Shown here: positions 1-7,327 of the stretch, piece by piece
How positions within the stretch are numbered: position 1 is the stretch's first letter
How the letters are laid out: each line of letters opens with the position of its first letter
Origin: Bacteroidota bacterium
GTDB taxonomy: Bacteria; Bacteroidota; Bacteroidia; Bacteroidales; B39-G9
Length of the DNA stretch: 8,296 bases
NCBI GenBank assembly: GCA_003648455.1
Contig: QMPG01000126.1
Coordinates: 1 to 8,296 of the forward strand
Direction of reading: 5' to 3'
Translations under genes and position numbers: made by a program
The notes under the pieces: generated by a model
Told to the model about the DNA's origin: nothing
Seen by the model: the letters and a program-made list of their open reading frames with translations, nothing else
Database searches by the model: none

Positions 1-134
1 GATGGATAGTGGGAAGTAAAGCGGGAAACCCCGCATTAGAAGTACCCAAATTTGGGGTTTTAAAAACACCAAATTTGTTGGTAATTCTTAAGCGTAGAAA
101 AATTATGAATTTTTCGGGTTAACTATCTAAAACC
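1..134. repeat. Hairpin-rich non-coding left edge
   Basis: No convincing gene is present here. Several inverted repeats lie side by side: a GC-rich hairpin at 21-34 (GCGGG/CCCGC), a long imperfect stem from 36 to 90 that contains a 31-nt near-palindrome (47-77), and an AT-rich hairpin at 97-115 (GAAAAATT, loop ATG, AATTTTTC). GATAGT (5-10) could pair with ACTATC (122-127) and close the whole stretch as a branched structure. The motif AAGCGTAGA at 90-98 also occurs in the repeat cluster at the right end of the window. This looks like an accumulation of palindromic repeat elements, cut off by the window edge. A structured RNA is possible but I recognise no family. Confidence 0.45.
47..77. repeat. 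31-nt palindrome, GTTTTaAAAAC core (copy 1)
   Basis: A 31-nt palindrome is centred on A62. Fourteen of its 15 position pairs are complementary; the only mismatch is G56 against A68. The inner core is GTTTT-A-AAAAC and the outer arms are CAAATTTGG and CCAAATTTG. A second element with the same length and core but different outer arms lies at 7948-7978. The shared design suggests a family of intergenic palindromes. Confidence 0.6.
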
Positions 135-163
135 TCCTTGTTTACATAAATATAAAACAAGGA
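135..163 (-). terminator. Probable terminator downstream of the prolyl isomerase gene
   Basis: A perfect 9-bp inverted repeat (TCCTTGTTT at 135-143, AAACAAGGA at 155-163) encloses an 11-nt loop. It lies 28 nt past the stop codon of the minus-strand prolyl isomerase gene. Read on the minus strand, the stem is followed by GGTTTT, so the T-run is short and offset by two G residues. It could also act on transcripts entering from the left on the plus strand. The hairpin is seen directly; terminator function is inferred. Confidence 0.45.
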
Positions 164-191
164 AGCTATCAAACATTTATTAAAATAATTT

Positions 192-1031
192 TTATTTAAT
201 AATTTTTATTTTCATAACAACATCTTTTAAAGGACGATTGTTTTTATCCGTTTTTACGGTTGCAATTTTATCAACAACATCAAGGCCTTCAACCACTTCC
301 CCAAACACAGTATAAGAACCGTCAAGATGTGGTGTGCCTCCAATTGATTTATATATTTTTCTCTGCTCAGTGGTATAAGTTAACTTATAATTTTTATTAA
401 ATTCTTCCTGAGTATCTTTTTCAATTTTAAGAATAATTGACTCTATTTCGTTTGTTTTTTTATTCTTCTGCAAAGAATCTAATTTGTTTTTTAATGCTTT
501 ATTTTCCTTTTTGTTAAGATAATTAATAATAAACTCCTGTTTACGTCTTTGATTAATTGCGTTTTCCATTTTATCAAGTTGCTCATTTGTAAAAACTTGT
601 CCTTGCACAATATAAAACTGTGATGCAGACGAGCGTTTTTCAGGATTAACCTTATCGCCTTCGCGAGCAGCAGCTAAAACTCCTTTTTTGTGAAAAAGAT
701 TTTTATTAAACTCTGCAGCAATTGTATAATCAGGCCCACCATCTCCTAATAGTTTCCCTTTTGGGGCATTTTTAGAATCAGGGTCCCCACCTTGAATCAT
801 AAAATTATTAATCACTCTATGAAAAAGCAAACTGTCGAAATAATTTTCAGACACCAACCTTAAAAAATTGTCTCTGTGCTTTGGTGTTTCGTTATATAAT
901 TTTAGCTTAATATTGCCAAAATTAGTTTCAATTAAAATTTCTCTCTCGTTATTTTGAGAAAAAACATTTGAAAAAGTAAAAAAGCTTAATGCAATAATAA
1001 AAAATCCGAATTTAATGTTTTTGTATTTCAT
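192..1031 (-). CDS. Exported cyclophilin-type peptidyl-prolyl cis-trans isomerase
   Basis: This 279-residue cyclophilin would catalyse cis-trans isomerisation of X-Pro bonds in envelope proteins. A signal peptide covers about residues 1-26 (basic start, hydrophobic 9-20, likely cleavage after VFS), with no lipobox cysteine, so the mature protein should be periplasmic. The cyclophilin core begins at residue 31. FHRVINNFMIQGGD (70-83) contains the expected catalytic Arg72, with Phe77 and Gln80. SASQFYIV (135-142) and LDGSYTVFGEVVEG (236-249) complete the active-site face. Between these two blocks lies a lysine-rich, probably helical insert of roughly 85 residues (about 147-228). Minimal cyclophilins lack it, but similar inserts are common in Bacteroidota homologues. 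The gene follows the permease gene by 86 nt, with no good promoter match in the gap, so read-through is possible. The family call is secure; the client proteins are unknown. Confidence 0.93.
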   Translation of the reverse strand: MKYKNIKFGFFIIALSFFTFSNVFSQNNEREILIETNFGNIKLKLYNETPKHRDNFLRLVSENYFDSLLFHRVINNFMIQGGDPDSKNAPKGKLLGDGGPDYTIAAEFNKNLFHKKGVLAAAREGDKVNPEKRSSASQFYIVQGQVFTNEQLDKMENAINQRRKQEFIINYLNKKENKALKNKLDSLQKNKKTNEIESIILKIEKDTQEEFNKNYKLTYTTEQRKIYKSIGGTPHLDGSYTVFGEVVEGLDVVDKIATVKTDKNNRPLKDVVMKIKIIK

Positions 1032-1117
1032 GGTTATTTAGTTTTTTTGTTATTTATATTATTAATAGTCATATACAGTATCTTAGCGGCTTTTCTAATC
1101 AATGACTAATTATACTT

Positions 1118-2149
1118 TTACAAAAAGCCCCATATATCAGCCAAATATGTTAATAATAAAGATAATGAAAATGAAATGACCGGTGCAATTATCCACATTG
1201 CAAAAAATTTGTTTACTTCGGTTTTTCTAAAAATATTTTTAAATCCGAGTTTTGCCACTCCTATTCCTAATATTGCGGCAACATTTAACTGAACCAATGA
1301 AGTAGGTATACCTTTTATTACTGACGCAGCCAACAATAAACTTGCAGAAATAAACGCAATAATTACAGCTTCAATTCTACCAAAAAGAACAATCTCTTTG
1401 CCCGTTTTTTGAACGATTTTATGACCGAAAATTGAACTCCCAATACCAAAATTTGGAGCAACTATTAATGTTGCTAAAATCATGATTAATACAAAATTTT
1501 CATTGGAATGAAGCCCTAATTCATTCATAGTCATCGTTGCAATGGGACCGGCTGCATTTGCAACATTATTCGCCCCTATTGAGAAAGCTACATATAATGA
1601 CATAATTATTATTAACCCTTTTAAAAAATAATTATCATTAATATTTTTTGAAATTGTATAACCTCTTTTTCTCAATGGTTTGTATATGTATTTACCTATA
1701 AAATAACATAAAAAGAAAGAAAGAATTGGTAAAACAAACCAAGTTGGAATAATTTCAAAAAACAGCTTGTTTGTGTTAAGTGTGTGAAAATATGTTGCAG
1801 GTGCTACAACCGCCAAAACAGTTGACTGACTAGTAGATTGTGGTATTCCAAATAAATTTGCAATAAGTAAACTAACAGCTACAGAAAATAAAATTATTGA
1901 TACAATAGAGAAGCTCATCATTTCAGGATCGAGCAATCCCTTCCCCATAGTTATAGCAGTACCTTTTCCTGCAATAATTGCACCCAGAAACACCATAATG
2001 CCAAAGAGACCCGGTATTAAATTCCTGCGAATAATATTAGCTCCGTAAGCAGCCGAAAAAGCAGGTGCAGTTCCGCTCCCACCCATATTAATTGCTAAAA
2101 ACATAGCAATAATGTAGGGTATTAACAAATGACTAAATAATGGTGACAT
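1118..2149 (-). CDS. PiT/CysP-family inorganic anion permease
   Basis: This 343-residue inner-membrane protein has about ten hydrophobic segments and belongs to the PiT (PF01384) superfamily. Its two halves show the usual internal repeat: the signature regions are NMGGSGTAPAFSAAYGA (21-37) and FSIGANNVANAAGP (189-202), and the paired re-entrant motifs are GIPQSTSQ (101-108) and GIPTSLVQ (280-287). Classical phosphate transporters carry GAND in the signatures; here the first half has GGSG and the second has GANN. From memory, this resembles the sulfate permease CysP of Bacillus subtilis more than E. coli PitA, so the substrate may be sulfate or another oxyanion rather than phosphate. Automatic annotation will probably say 'inorganic phosphate transporter'. 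It starts 28 nt after mntP and is likely cotranscribed with it. No cysteine or phosphate regulon genes are visible nearby to settle the substrate. Confidence 0.88.
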   Translation of the reverse strand: MSPLFSHLLIPYIIAMFLAINMGGSGTAPAFSAAYGANIIRRNLIPGLFGIMVFLGAIIAGKGTAITMGKGLLDPEMMSFSIVSIILFSVAVSLLIANLFGIPQSTSQSTVLAVVAPATYFHTLNTNKLFFEIIPTWFVLPILSFFLCYFIGKYIYKPLRKRGYTISKNINDNYFLKGLIIIMSLYVAFSIGANNVANAAGPIATMTMNELGLHSNENFVLIMILATLIVAPNFGIGSSIFGHKIVQKTGKEIVLFGRIEAVIIAFISASLLLAASVIKGIPTSLVQLNVAAILGIGVAKLGFKNIFRKTEVNKFFAMWIIAPVISFSLSLLLTYLADIWGFL

Positions 2150-2177
2150 AAAAAATAAATTTTAATAAAAATTCAAA

Positions 2178-2720
2178 TTAGAACAAAATACGCAAACCAA
2201 AAATTATTAGAATAATACCGCCGATAATATCAAACCTCATCTTAATTAATTTTTGTGTTTTATTACCAATATAAACCCCTGCTATTGAAAAAACAAATGT
2301 TACAATTGCGATTATTGCCATAGAAAAGAATATTTCGAAATTAATAAAAGAGAAACCTATTCCTACAATAAAAGCATCCACACTTGTAGCAACTGCCAAG
2401 CCAATAAGCACTATTGTGTTTAAAGGATTTATGGGCGTTTTTATGGGATTTCTTTTAAACCCCTGATAAACCAATTTTATTCCTATTGTTATAAATATTG
2501 CTGCAGACAAATAATAATAATCGGCAAAAAATTTTTGAATACCCTCTCCTATGAGCCAACCAAAAAAAGGAAAAGCTCCCTGGAAAACAGCAAAAAACAC
2601 AGCAATTTTTAATGCCTGAATTATCTTAATCTTTTTAACTAAAAAACCAGAAGTTGCAGCAACAGCAAAAGAGTCAAAAGAAAGAGCAATTGCTATTGAG
2701 ATAATCGATGTAATTTCCAT
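2178..2720 (-). CDS. mntP: Manganese efflux pump MntP
   Basis: This 180-residue protein with six predicted membrane helices exports Mn(II) across the inner membrane and protects against manganese excess. Length and layout match the family. The two halves carry the conserved membrane-embedded acidic motifs: LSFDSFAVAA with Asp16 in helix 1, and ATSVDAFIVGIG with Asp115 in the second half. These correspond to the aspartates important in E. coli MntP. QGAFPFFGWLIG (47-58) and GGIILIIFGLRIL near the C terminus are also typical. The gene lies only 10 nt after the 919-residue protein gene, so it has no room for its own leader. The manganese-responsive yybP-ykoY riboswitch that precedes mntP in some bacteria is therefore absent here. 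The family call is secure. Confidence 0.94.
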   Translation of the reverse strand: MEITSIISIAIALSFDSFAVAATSGFLVKKIKIIQALKIAVFFAVFQGAFPFFGWLIGEGIQKFFADYYYLSAAIFITIGIKLVYQGFKRNPIKTPINPLNTIVLIGLAVATSVDAFIVGIGFSFINFEIFFSMAIIAIVTFVFSIAGVYIGNKTQKLIKMRFDIIGGIILIIFGLRILF

Positions 2721-2730
2721 AGTTTAATTA

Positions 2731-5490
2731 TTAATTATTTACTAAATAGTTGTATAAGAAACATTCTTTATTTCCAACAATAAGATTATATTTTCCTTTC
2801 GTATTATTCAGATTACAGATGCTGAACAAGGTCATTCCTTCTAATGGAAATCCATTAAACATCTCTCCATTTTTATCGAACAAGAATATTTTATTACTTT
2901 TTGAATCAACACAGCCAATACCTTTTTTATTTTTATCAAATAAGAAAAAGACAGATTTCTTTGTAATGTTGTTTTTAAAAGTATGTGTGAATACAATTTT
3001 ATTTTTATGATTAATCACTTTAAGTTTATTATTGTCGATAAAAATAAAATCTTTTTTATTATCTCCATCAACATCTTTATAATCAAAAAAATGATTGTTT
3101 GTGCATTGAATAAAATTTTTGCTTTCTACTTTCCCTTTAAAATTTATGAAATATACTTTCCCATTATTGTCTGTTGTTACCAAAGCATTTTTACGAAAAT
3201 CATAAACAAAATTATTGTTAATTGATTTTGAAAAATTATGCGAGACCTTTACCCTTTCGTTTCCTTTTCTGTCGAGGATATAAATTTTATGTGTGTCAGC
3301 AAAAACAATATAATCTTTACCTTTAATAAGATAATGCTGAATTTTTGAATTCACAATATTTTCTGTTTTATCAAACTTCCAACCTTTTAGCGTTTTTCCT
3401 TCTTTGTTATATACATACACTTTTTTATTCTCACATGCTATAAATATTCTATAATCTTTATTTTTATTATAGTCAAACAAGGCAAGCGGATTGGTTGCCG
3501 GTGACTTTAATTTAATAGGATAGTGCTCAACATTATTTCCATTTCGATCAATAATAAACAAATGATTTTTAGTGTTAAAAAGGTATTGAAGTTTATTGTT
3601 CTTGTAAAAATCAATTTGATAAACGTCACTTATAATTTTTTCATTAATATTTTGTTTCCACAAAATTCTGCCCGAGCTGTTTATTAAATAAATAGTATTT
3701 TTCAAATCCTGAACAAAAATTTCTTTTGCGTTTGTTCTGTGATTGACAACTATTTTTGGTTTAAAATCTATTATTGTGTCTAATCGGCTTTCCCAAATGG
3801 TGTTGGCTGCTTTTTTCAAAACCGGACTATACTTTAAAAATACATTATTATATATCATATTACTGCTTGAGCTTGATTGAATACCCAATGCATAAAATTT
3901 TTGTATTGTGTTTAAATTTTTTTGTAACGATTTTTTAAGATTGTTATTTACATACTTATTATATAATGGCACTGAGCGTGAGATGTTTGTATAAAAATAA
4001 AAATTTGATTTTGATGATAAAAAATCTTCAAACTGATTGTAATTAGAATCATTATTAATTGTTTTATTTAGCACAATTGAATAAATGTATTTTTTTAAAG
4101 CATTGACAGAATTTCCAAAAATCAAAAAATTATCGATAAAGGTAAAATAGCCTGCTTGAGATGATGAAAAAATATTTCCAAAAAGTTTTTCGGGCAAATT
4201 TTTCACAGGAGTTTCATATATTTTATATGATTTCTCGTCATCAATTTTATAATTAAAGGTTAAATCAGATACTGAAATATTTTTCTTTTGTGAGTATCTT
4301 GTTAAAATTTTAAACAATTCTTCCTTAGCCTTACTTTTGCTTTTTGTTTTAACTACAAAAAAAACATTATTGTTTAAATCAACATTATCGGTATAAACAA
4401 CAGCAATCTCATTATCGAAAAACGAAGTAAATATATTTTGCAAGTCAATCTTATATGCATCGTTAATTTGCTTAATTTTTTTTTCGTATGAATACAAATC
4501 CTGATTTTTATCGAGATATTTTTTATAATCGTTAAAAAACAAATTAATATCACTAATGCCCACATTAATAAAACTTGAAGTGTTTTCCGGGAAAATAGAA
4601 GTCGTTTCAATAGTCTGCGATTTTTGTCTTAAAAAAATATTGAGATAATTATTTATTGAATCGTTAGTGTATGTAAAACCATTTAACAAAATAGATTTCT
4701 TTTTAAAATTTGCATCTAACTCAGACCAATTGGCAAAATTGGTAAATGAGCTTATCTTATTTTTATATTTATTGTTTACGAAAAGAGAAACTAATTTAGG
4801 AAAAGTTTTATAGTTAATATAAATATTTGCTTTAACATTTTTGCCTGCTGTTTTCGAGATTCTCCTAAAATCAGAAAATTTTGTCAATGAGTATTTAGCA
4901 TCAATTTGTCTTATAGCATTTTCGACCAATATCTGAGAGAAACTCAAAATAAAAACTCCTCCTTTGTAAGAAAAATAAACACATTCATTTGTTTTATTCT
5001 TATTCAATTTTGCTATAAAAATGCGTGTACTATTATATTCTCTTTCGGAAATAACAGCTTTGTTTTGCAAAATATTTTTCATTGTTTTTATTGCATTCTT
5101 ACCTTCAAAAGAATTTTTTAAACCAAGCAGGTATAAAAACTCAACTGAATTAGTACCAAGAATGTGTGAAGAAATAATTATCTGCTTTTCTTTAAATAAT
5201 TTTAAAATTTCGGAGTTTCTATCAAAAATCGAGTCTAAAAACAATGCCGAATTTCTAACTTTTTTTATAGCCGGAATTTTTGCTGTTTCGGTCATTATAA
5301 TATTCTCGTTATTTATTTCGTTAAGCAAGCCCTCAAAGTCATTGCTTTCGATAATTAACGAACTGCTTATTGGCACAGCATTTATAGTTGAATATATTTT
5401 TGTGTCTTGTTGTTTAAAATAAAAATAAACAAAAATTAAAAGAATAAAAAATGCGATTATTAATACTCTTGTTGTCGTTTTCTTCATCAT
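2731..5490 (-). CDS. Membrane-anchored DUF3352-like protein with C-terminal beta-propeller
   Basis: This 919-residue protein has no assigned function. A short basic start and one hydrophobic helix (about 9-26, no cleavage motif) suggest an inner-membrane anchor with the rest in the periplasm. Residues 33-560 resemble the DUF3352-type proteins common in Bacteroidota: the segment around 36-130 (AVPISSSLIIESNDF, then LDSIFDRN and IIISSHILG) looks like their N-terminal part, but I give this family call with moderate confidence. Residues 575-919 form a beta-propeller whose strand-turn units (for example YLINSSGRILWK, FIIDRNGN, VYVYNKEGK, IYILDRKGN) begin near residues 600, 644, 691, 736, 779, 823 and 868. 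A calcium-loop-like DVDGDNKKD lies at 806-814. The start could be either of two adjacent ATG codons. It heads the minus-strand operon, behind a good promoter, which suggests expression with mntP and the permease. A scaffold or sensing role would be a guess. Confidence 0.85.
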   Translation of the reverse strand: MMKKTTTRVLIIAFFILLIFVYFYFKQQDTKIYSTINAVPISSSLIIESNDFEGLLNEINNENIIMTETAKIPAIKKVRNSALFLDSIFDRNSEILKLFKEKQIIISSHILGTNSVEFLYLLGLKNSFEGKNAIKTMKNILQNKAVISEREYNSTRIFIAKLNKNKTNECVYFSYKGGVFILSFSQILVENAIRQIDAKYSLTKFSDFRRISKTAGKNVKANIYINYKTFPKLVSLFVNNKYKNKISSFTNFANWSELDANFKKKSILLNGFTYTNDSINNYLNIFLRQKSQTIETTSIFPENTSSFINVGISDINLFFNDYKKYLDKNQDLYSYEKKIKQINDAYKIDLQNIFTSFFDNEIAVVYTDNVDLNNNVFFVVKTKSKSKAKEELFKILTRYSQKKNISVSDLTFNYKIDDEKSYKIYETPVKNLPEKLFGNIFSSSQAGYFTFIDNFLIFGNSVNALKKYIYSIVLNKTINNDSNYNQFEDFLSSKSNFYFYTNISRSVPLYNKYVNNNLKKSLQKNLNTIQKFYALGIQSSSSSNMIYNNVFLKYSPVLKKAANTIWESRLDTIIDFKPKIVVNHRTNAKEIFVQDLKNTIYLINSSGRILWKQNINEKIISDVYQIDFYKNNKLQYLFNTKNHLFIIDRNGNNVEHYPIKLKSPATNPLALFDYNKNKDYRIFIACENKKVYVYNKEGKTLKGWKFDKTENIVNSKIQHYLIKGKDYIVFADTHKIYILDRKGNERVKVSHNFSKSINNNFVYDFRKNALVTTDNNGKVYFINFKGKVESKNFIQCTNNHFFDYKDVDGDNKKDFIFIDNNKLKVINHKNKIVFTHTFKNNITKKSVFFLFDKNKKGIGCVDSKSNKIFLFDKNGEMFNGFPLEGMTLFSICNLNNTKGKYNLIVGNKECFLYNYLVNN

Positions 5491-5508
5491 AATTTATGTG
5501 TTTCTTTA

Positions 5509-5525
5509 TTACATTACAAATGTAA
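5509..5525. promoter_or_regulatory. Inverted repeat overlapping the -7 element; possible operator
   Basis: TTACATT (5509-5515) and AATGTAA (5519-5525) form perfect 7-bp arms around a 3-nt centre. The repeat overlaps the -7 element and the predicted start site of the operon, which is where a repressor would act. TGTAAA recurs at 5534-5539 and 5555-5560. In such AT-rich DNA this could be chance. Confidence 0.3.
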
Positions 5526-5550
5526 AAAATTCATGTAAATATAAGCCCAA
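5517..5550 (-). promoter_or_regulatory. Probable Bacteroidota-type promoter for the minus-strand operon
   Basis: On the minus strand, TACATTTG (5524-5517) matches the Bacteroidota -7 consensus TAnnTTTG exactly. TTG lies upstream at 5550-5548 with a 23-nt spacer, at the long end of the accepted range. The expected transcription start is near 5510, giving a leader of about 20 nt before the ATG at 5490. The motif match is seen directly; activity is inferred. Confidence 0.5.
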
Positions 5551-5580
5551 CTGCTGTAAAAGTTTTGCAAAAGATTGATT

Positions 5581-5610
5581 TTTGTATTATATTCACAAGA
5601 GTTATTTTTT
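5581..5610 (+). promoter_or_regulatory. Weak candidate promoter for the GH130 gene
   Basis: TTTG (5581-5584), an 18-nt spacer and TATTTTTT (5603-5610) approximate the Bacteroidota promoter TTTG/TAnnTTTG, with the final G missing. It would start transcription about 25 nt before the ATG at 5642. An alternative -7-like AATATTTG lies at 5629-5636, but that would leave almost no leader. A promoter must exist somewhere in this divergent gap; which of these is used is uncertain. Confidence 0.3.
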
Positions 5611-5641
5611 TGGGTTTGTGTTTGTGAAATATTTGTAGACA

Positions 5642-7117
5642 ATGGAATATAGTCATAGTACAATAAAAGTAAATCGTCAGCCAATAAATTTTTCGCCTGA
5701 TAGTCGAAGGGTCGTTACACGCTTTTTTTATCCTAATGATAAAGAAAGAATAATTCGCATTTTTGACAGAATTAATCTCTTGTCTGATGATGACGCTAAC
5801 AAATATTTATCACAAGTTATTAATAATTTCTCAAACAGACATAGAGATATAAAACGAATATTTAAAAATAATTTTGACAAAATTCTCAATAAGATTGACT
5901 TTGAAGCCGATTTATCGCTTGAAAAAAAATTATTGATTGGTTCCTATTTCTCTATGGAATACTCAATTGAAGCTGCTGCCTTATTCAACCCATCAATAGT
6001 AAAACATCCCGACCAAAGCATATTAAAAAAAGGCAGATTAAGAGTAGTTTTAAGTTTTCGTGCCGTGGGCGAAGGACACATTTCGTCAATAGTATTTCGA
6101 AAAGGTATTATTAAAGAAAATGGCGAACTGAGTATTGACACAAACAGCGCCCTTGTTGAGATAGAAGAACGGGTATTAAACTCTACTTATAATAAAAACG
6201 ATTTTATTATAAAATTAAAAGAACTAAATAAATGCGATATTGTTTACAAAATTCTTGATGATTTATTAGACGACTTCACTTATAAAGAACTGACTGAGAG
6301 CATAAAAAAATATGCAAAAAAACATCCCGAAGAAAGATCTGATGAATGCCGAAAAGTTATTGAGACATTATTATGGTTGGCTAATTCAAATTATGAGATA
6401 AAATTTAAAAGCGATTTAAGTTTATCAGGCAGAGTAATTTTCCCTGTATCGAAAAGCGAGACTAAAGGCTTAGAAGATGCCCGTTTTGTACTTTTTAAAA
6501 ATGACGACAAAACAACGACTTACTATGCAACTTACACGGCTTATAACGGAAAGACCGCATTACCCCAACTCATTGAAACTAAAGATTTTTGTCATTTTAA
6601 AATATCTACGCTATTAGGTTCCGGCTCGCAAGGAAAAGGAATGGCATTATTCCCTGAAAAAATTAATGGTAAATATGCAGTGATTTCCCGTAACGATAAT
6701 GAAAATATTTACATAATGTTTTCAGATAATATACGCAATTGGGAAACCCCGATTTTTATTAAGCCTCCATGTTATTATTGGGAATTTTTTCAAGTCGGCA
6801 ACAGCGGATCACCATTAAAAACAGAAAAAGGATGGCTACTGTTAACTCACGGCGTTGGTCCTGTTCGAACATATTGTCTCGGAGCTGTTTTATTGGATAT
6901 AGCTGACCCAACTAAAATTGTTGGCGTGCTTGAAGAACCTTTATTAATCCCTCTTGAAAATGAGAGAGACGGATATGTTCCAAATGTAGTTTATTCATGT
7001 GGAGCAATTATTCATAAAGGAAAATTAGTAATCCCTTATGCTATGTCTGATACACGCTCTGGTGTTGCTTCATTAAATCTTTCCGACCTTTTTGAGAGCA
7101 TGAGATATTTTGAATAG
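5642..7117 (+). CDS. Long-form GH130 glycoside phosphorylase/hydrolase
   Basis: This 491-residue, probably cytoplasmic protein (no signal peptide) belongs to glycoside hydrolase family 130 (COG2152), five-bladed propeller enzymes acting mainly on beta-mannosides. Recognisable motifs are GLEDARF (276-282, Asp279 being the likely catalytic acid), KGMALFP (332-338), ISRND (348-352), NSGSPL (387-392), LTHGVG (401-406) followed by LGAVLLDIADPTKIVG (413-428), and YVPNVVYSCG (445-454). Lys332, Arg350 and His403 lie where phosphorylase members place their phosphate-binding residues, so phosphorolysis is favoured over hydrolysis, though I cannot check the alignment. An extra N-terminal region of about 125 residues, mostly helical, and a charged helical insert at about 180-245 make it longer than typical 320-390-residue members. 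It is transcribed alone, divergently from the operon. No polysaccharide utilisation genes are visible nearby. The exact sugar is unknown. Confidence 0.9.
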   Translation: MEYSHSTIKVNRQPINFSPDSRRVVTRFFYPNDKERIIRIFDRINLLSDDDANKYLSQVINNFSNRHRDIKRIFKNNFDKILNKIDFEADLSLEKKLLIGSYFSMEYSIEAAALFNPSIVKHPDQSILKKGRLRVVLSFRAVGEGHISSIVFRKGIIKENGELSIDTNSALVEIEERVLNSTYNKNDFIIKLKELNKCDIVYKILDDLLDDFTYKELTESIKKYAKKHPEERSDECRKVIETLLWLANSNYEIKFKSDLSLSGRVIFPVSKSETKGLEDARFVLFKNDDKTTTYYATYTAYNGKTALPQLIETKDFCHFKISTLLGSGSQGKGMALFPEKINGKYAVISRNDNENIYIMFSDNIRNWETPIFIKPPCYYWEFFQVGNSGSPLKTEKGWLLLTHGVGPVRTYCLGAVLLDIADPTKIVGVLEEPLLIPLENERDGYVPNVVYSCGAIIHKGKLVIPYAMSDTRSGVASLNLSDLFESMRYFE

Positions 7118-7154
7118 CAAATAAAGGAATTATAATTTTATTGATTTACCCTTG

Positions 7155-7186
7155 CTCGACGAAGTCAGTGACTTCGCCTAGCGAGG
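7155..7186 (-). repeat. REP-like hairpin, copy R1
   Basis: On the minus strand this reads CCTCGCTAGGCGAAGTC, loop ACT, GACTTCGTCGAG. The 9-bp stem contains one G-T wobble that exists only on this strand, which supports the assigned orientation. The 5' flank CCTCGCT is shared with copy R4 at 7988-8017. The conserved part is GCT-N-RGYGAAG followed by the complementary arm. Confidence 0.6.
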
Positions 7187-7327
7187 AACACATTATTCAA
7201 AAGACATATCAATATTCAAAAAAGAAAAAAACAACTATTATAGTAGAATCTGATAAAAAAACTTATAAAACTATTAAAAAAGAAAAAACAGTTGAACCTC
7301 GCTTAAAATAAAATAAAACAAAAATAT

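Noticed and set aside
21..60. Possible riboswitch-like sequence with GGGAAG and a GC-rich hairpin
   Set aside because: The diagnostic conserved boxes of cobalamin, TPP, SAM or glycine riboswitches are absent, and no downstream gene starts on that strand within the window.
3..122. Plus-strand frame open from the left edge, about 39 codons ending at TAA 120-122
   Set aside because: It reads straight through the palindromes at 21-34 and 47-77, has no recognisable protein motif, and its length is not surprising by chance. A real C terminus entering the window cannot be excluded without upstream sequence.
1089..1099. GCTTTTCTAAT, also found in the 74-bp repeats at 7357-7367 and 8107-8117
   Set aside because: An 11-bp match without the hairpin arm is too short to call a repeat copy in AT-rich DNA.
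1066..1108. Inverted repeat TAGTCAT/ATGACTA between the permease and isomerase genes
   Set aside because: The arms are only 7 bp with a 29-nt loop, so a stable structure or terminator is unlikely.
2750..5422. Several plus- and minus-strand open frames inside the 919-residue protein gene
   Set aside because: They are shadows of the long, clearly coding minus-strand frame and show no independent motifs or start signals.
7114..7311. Open plus-strand frame of 65 codons after the GH130 gene, lysine-rich at its end
   Set aside because: There is no ATG start and it crosses hairpin R1; the composition follows the poly-A-rich DNA. It may be a gene remnant but cannot be supported.
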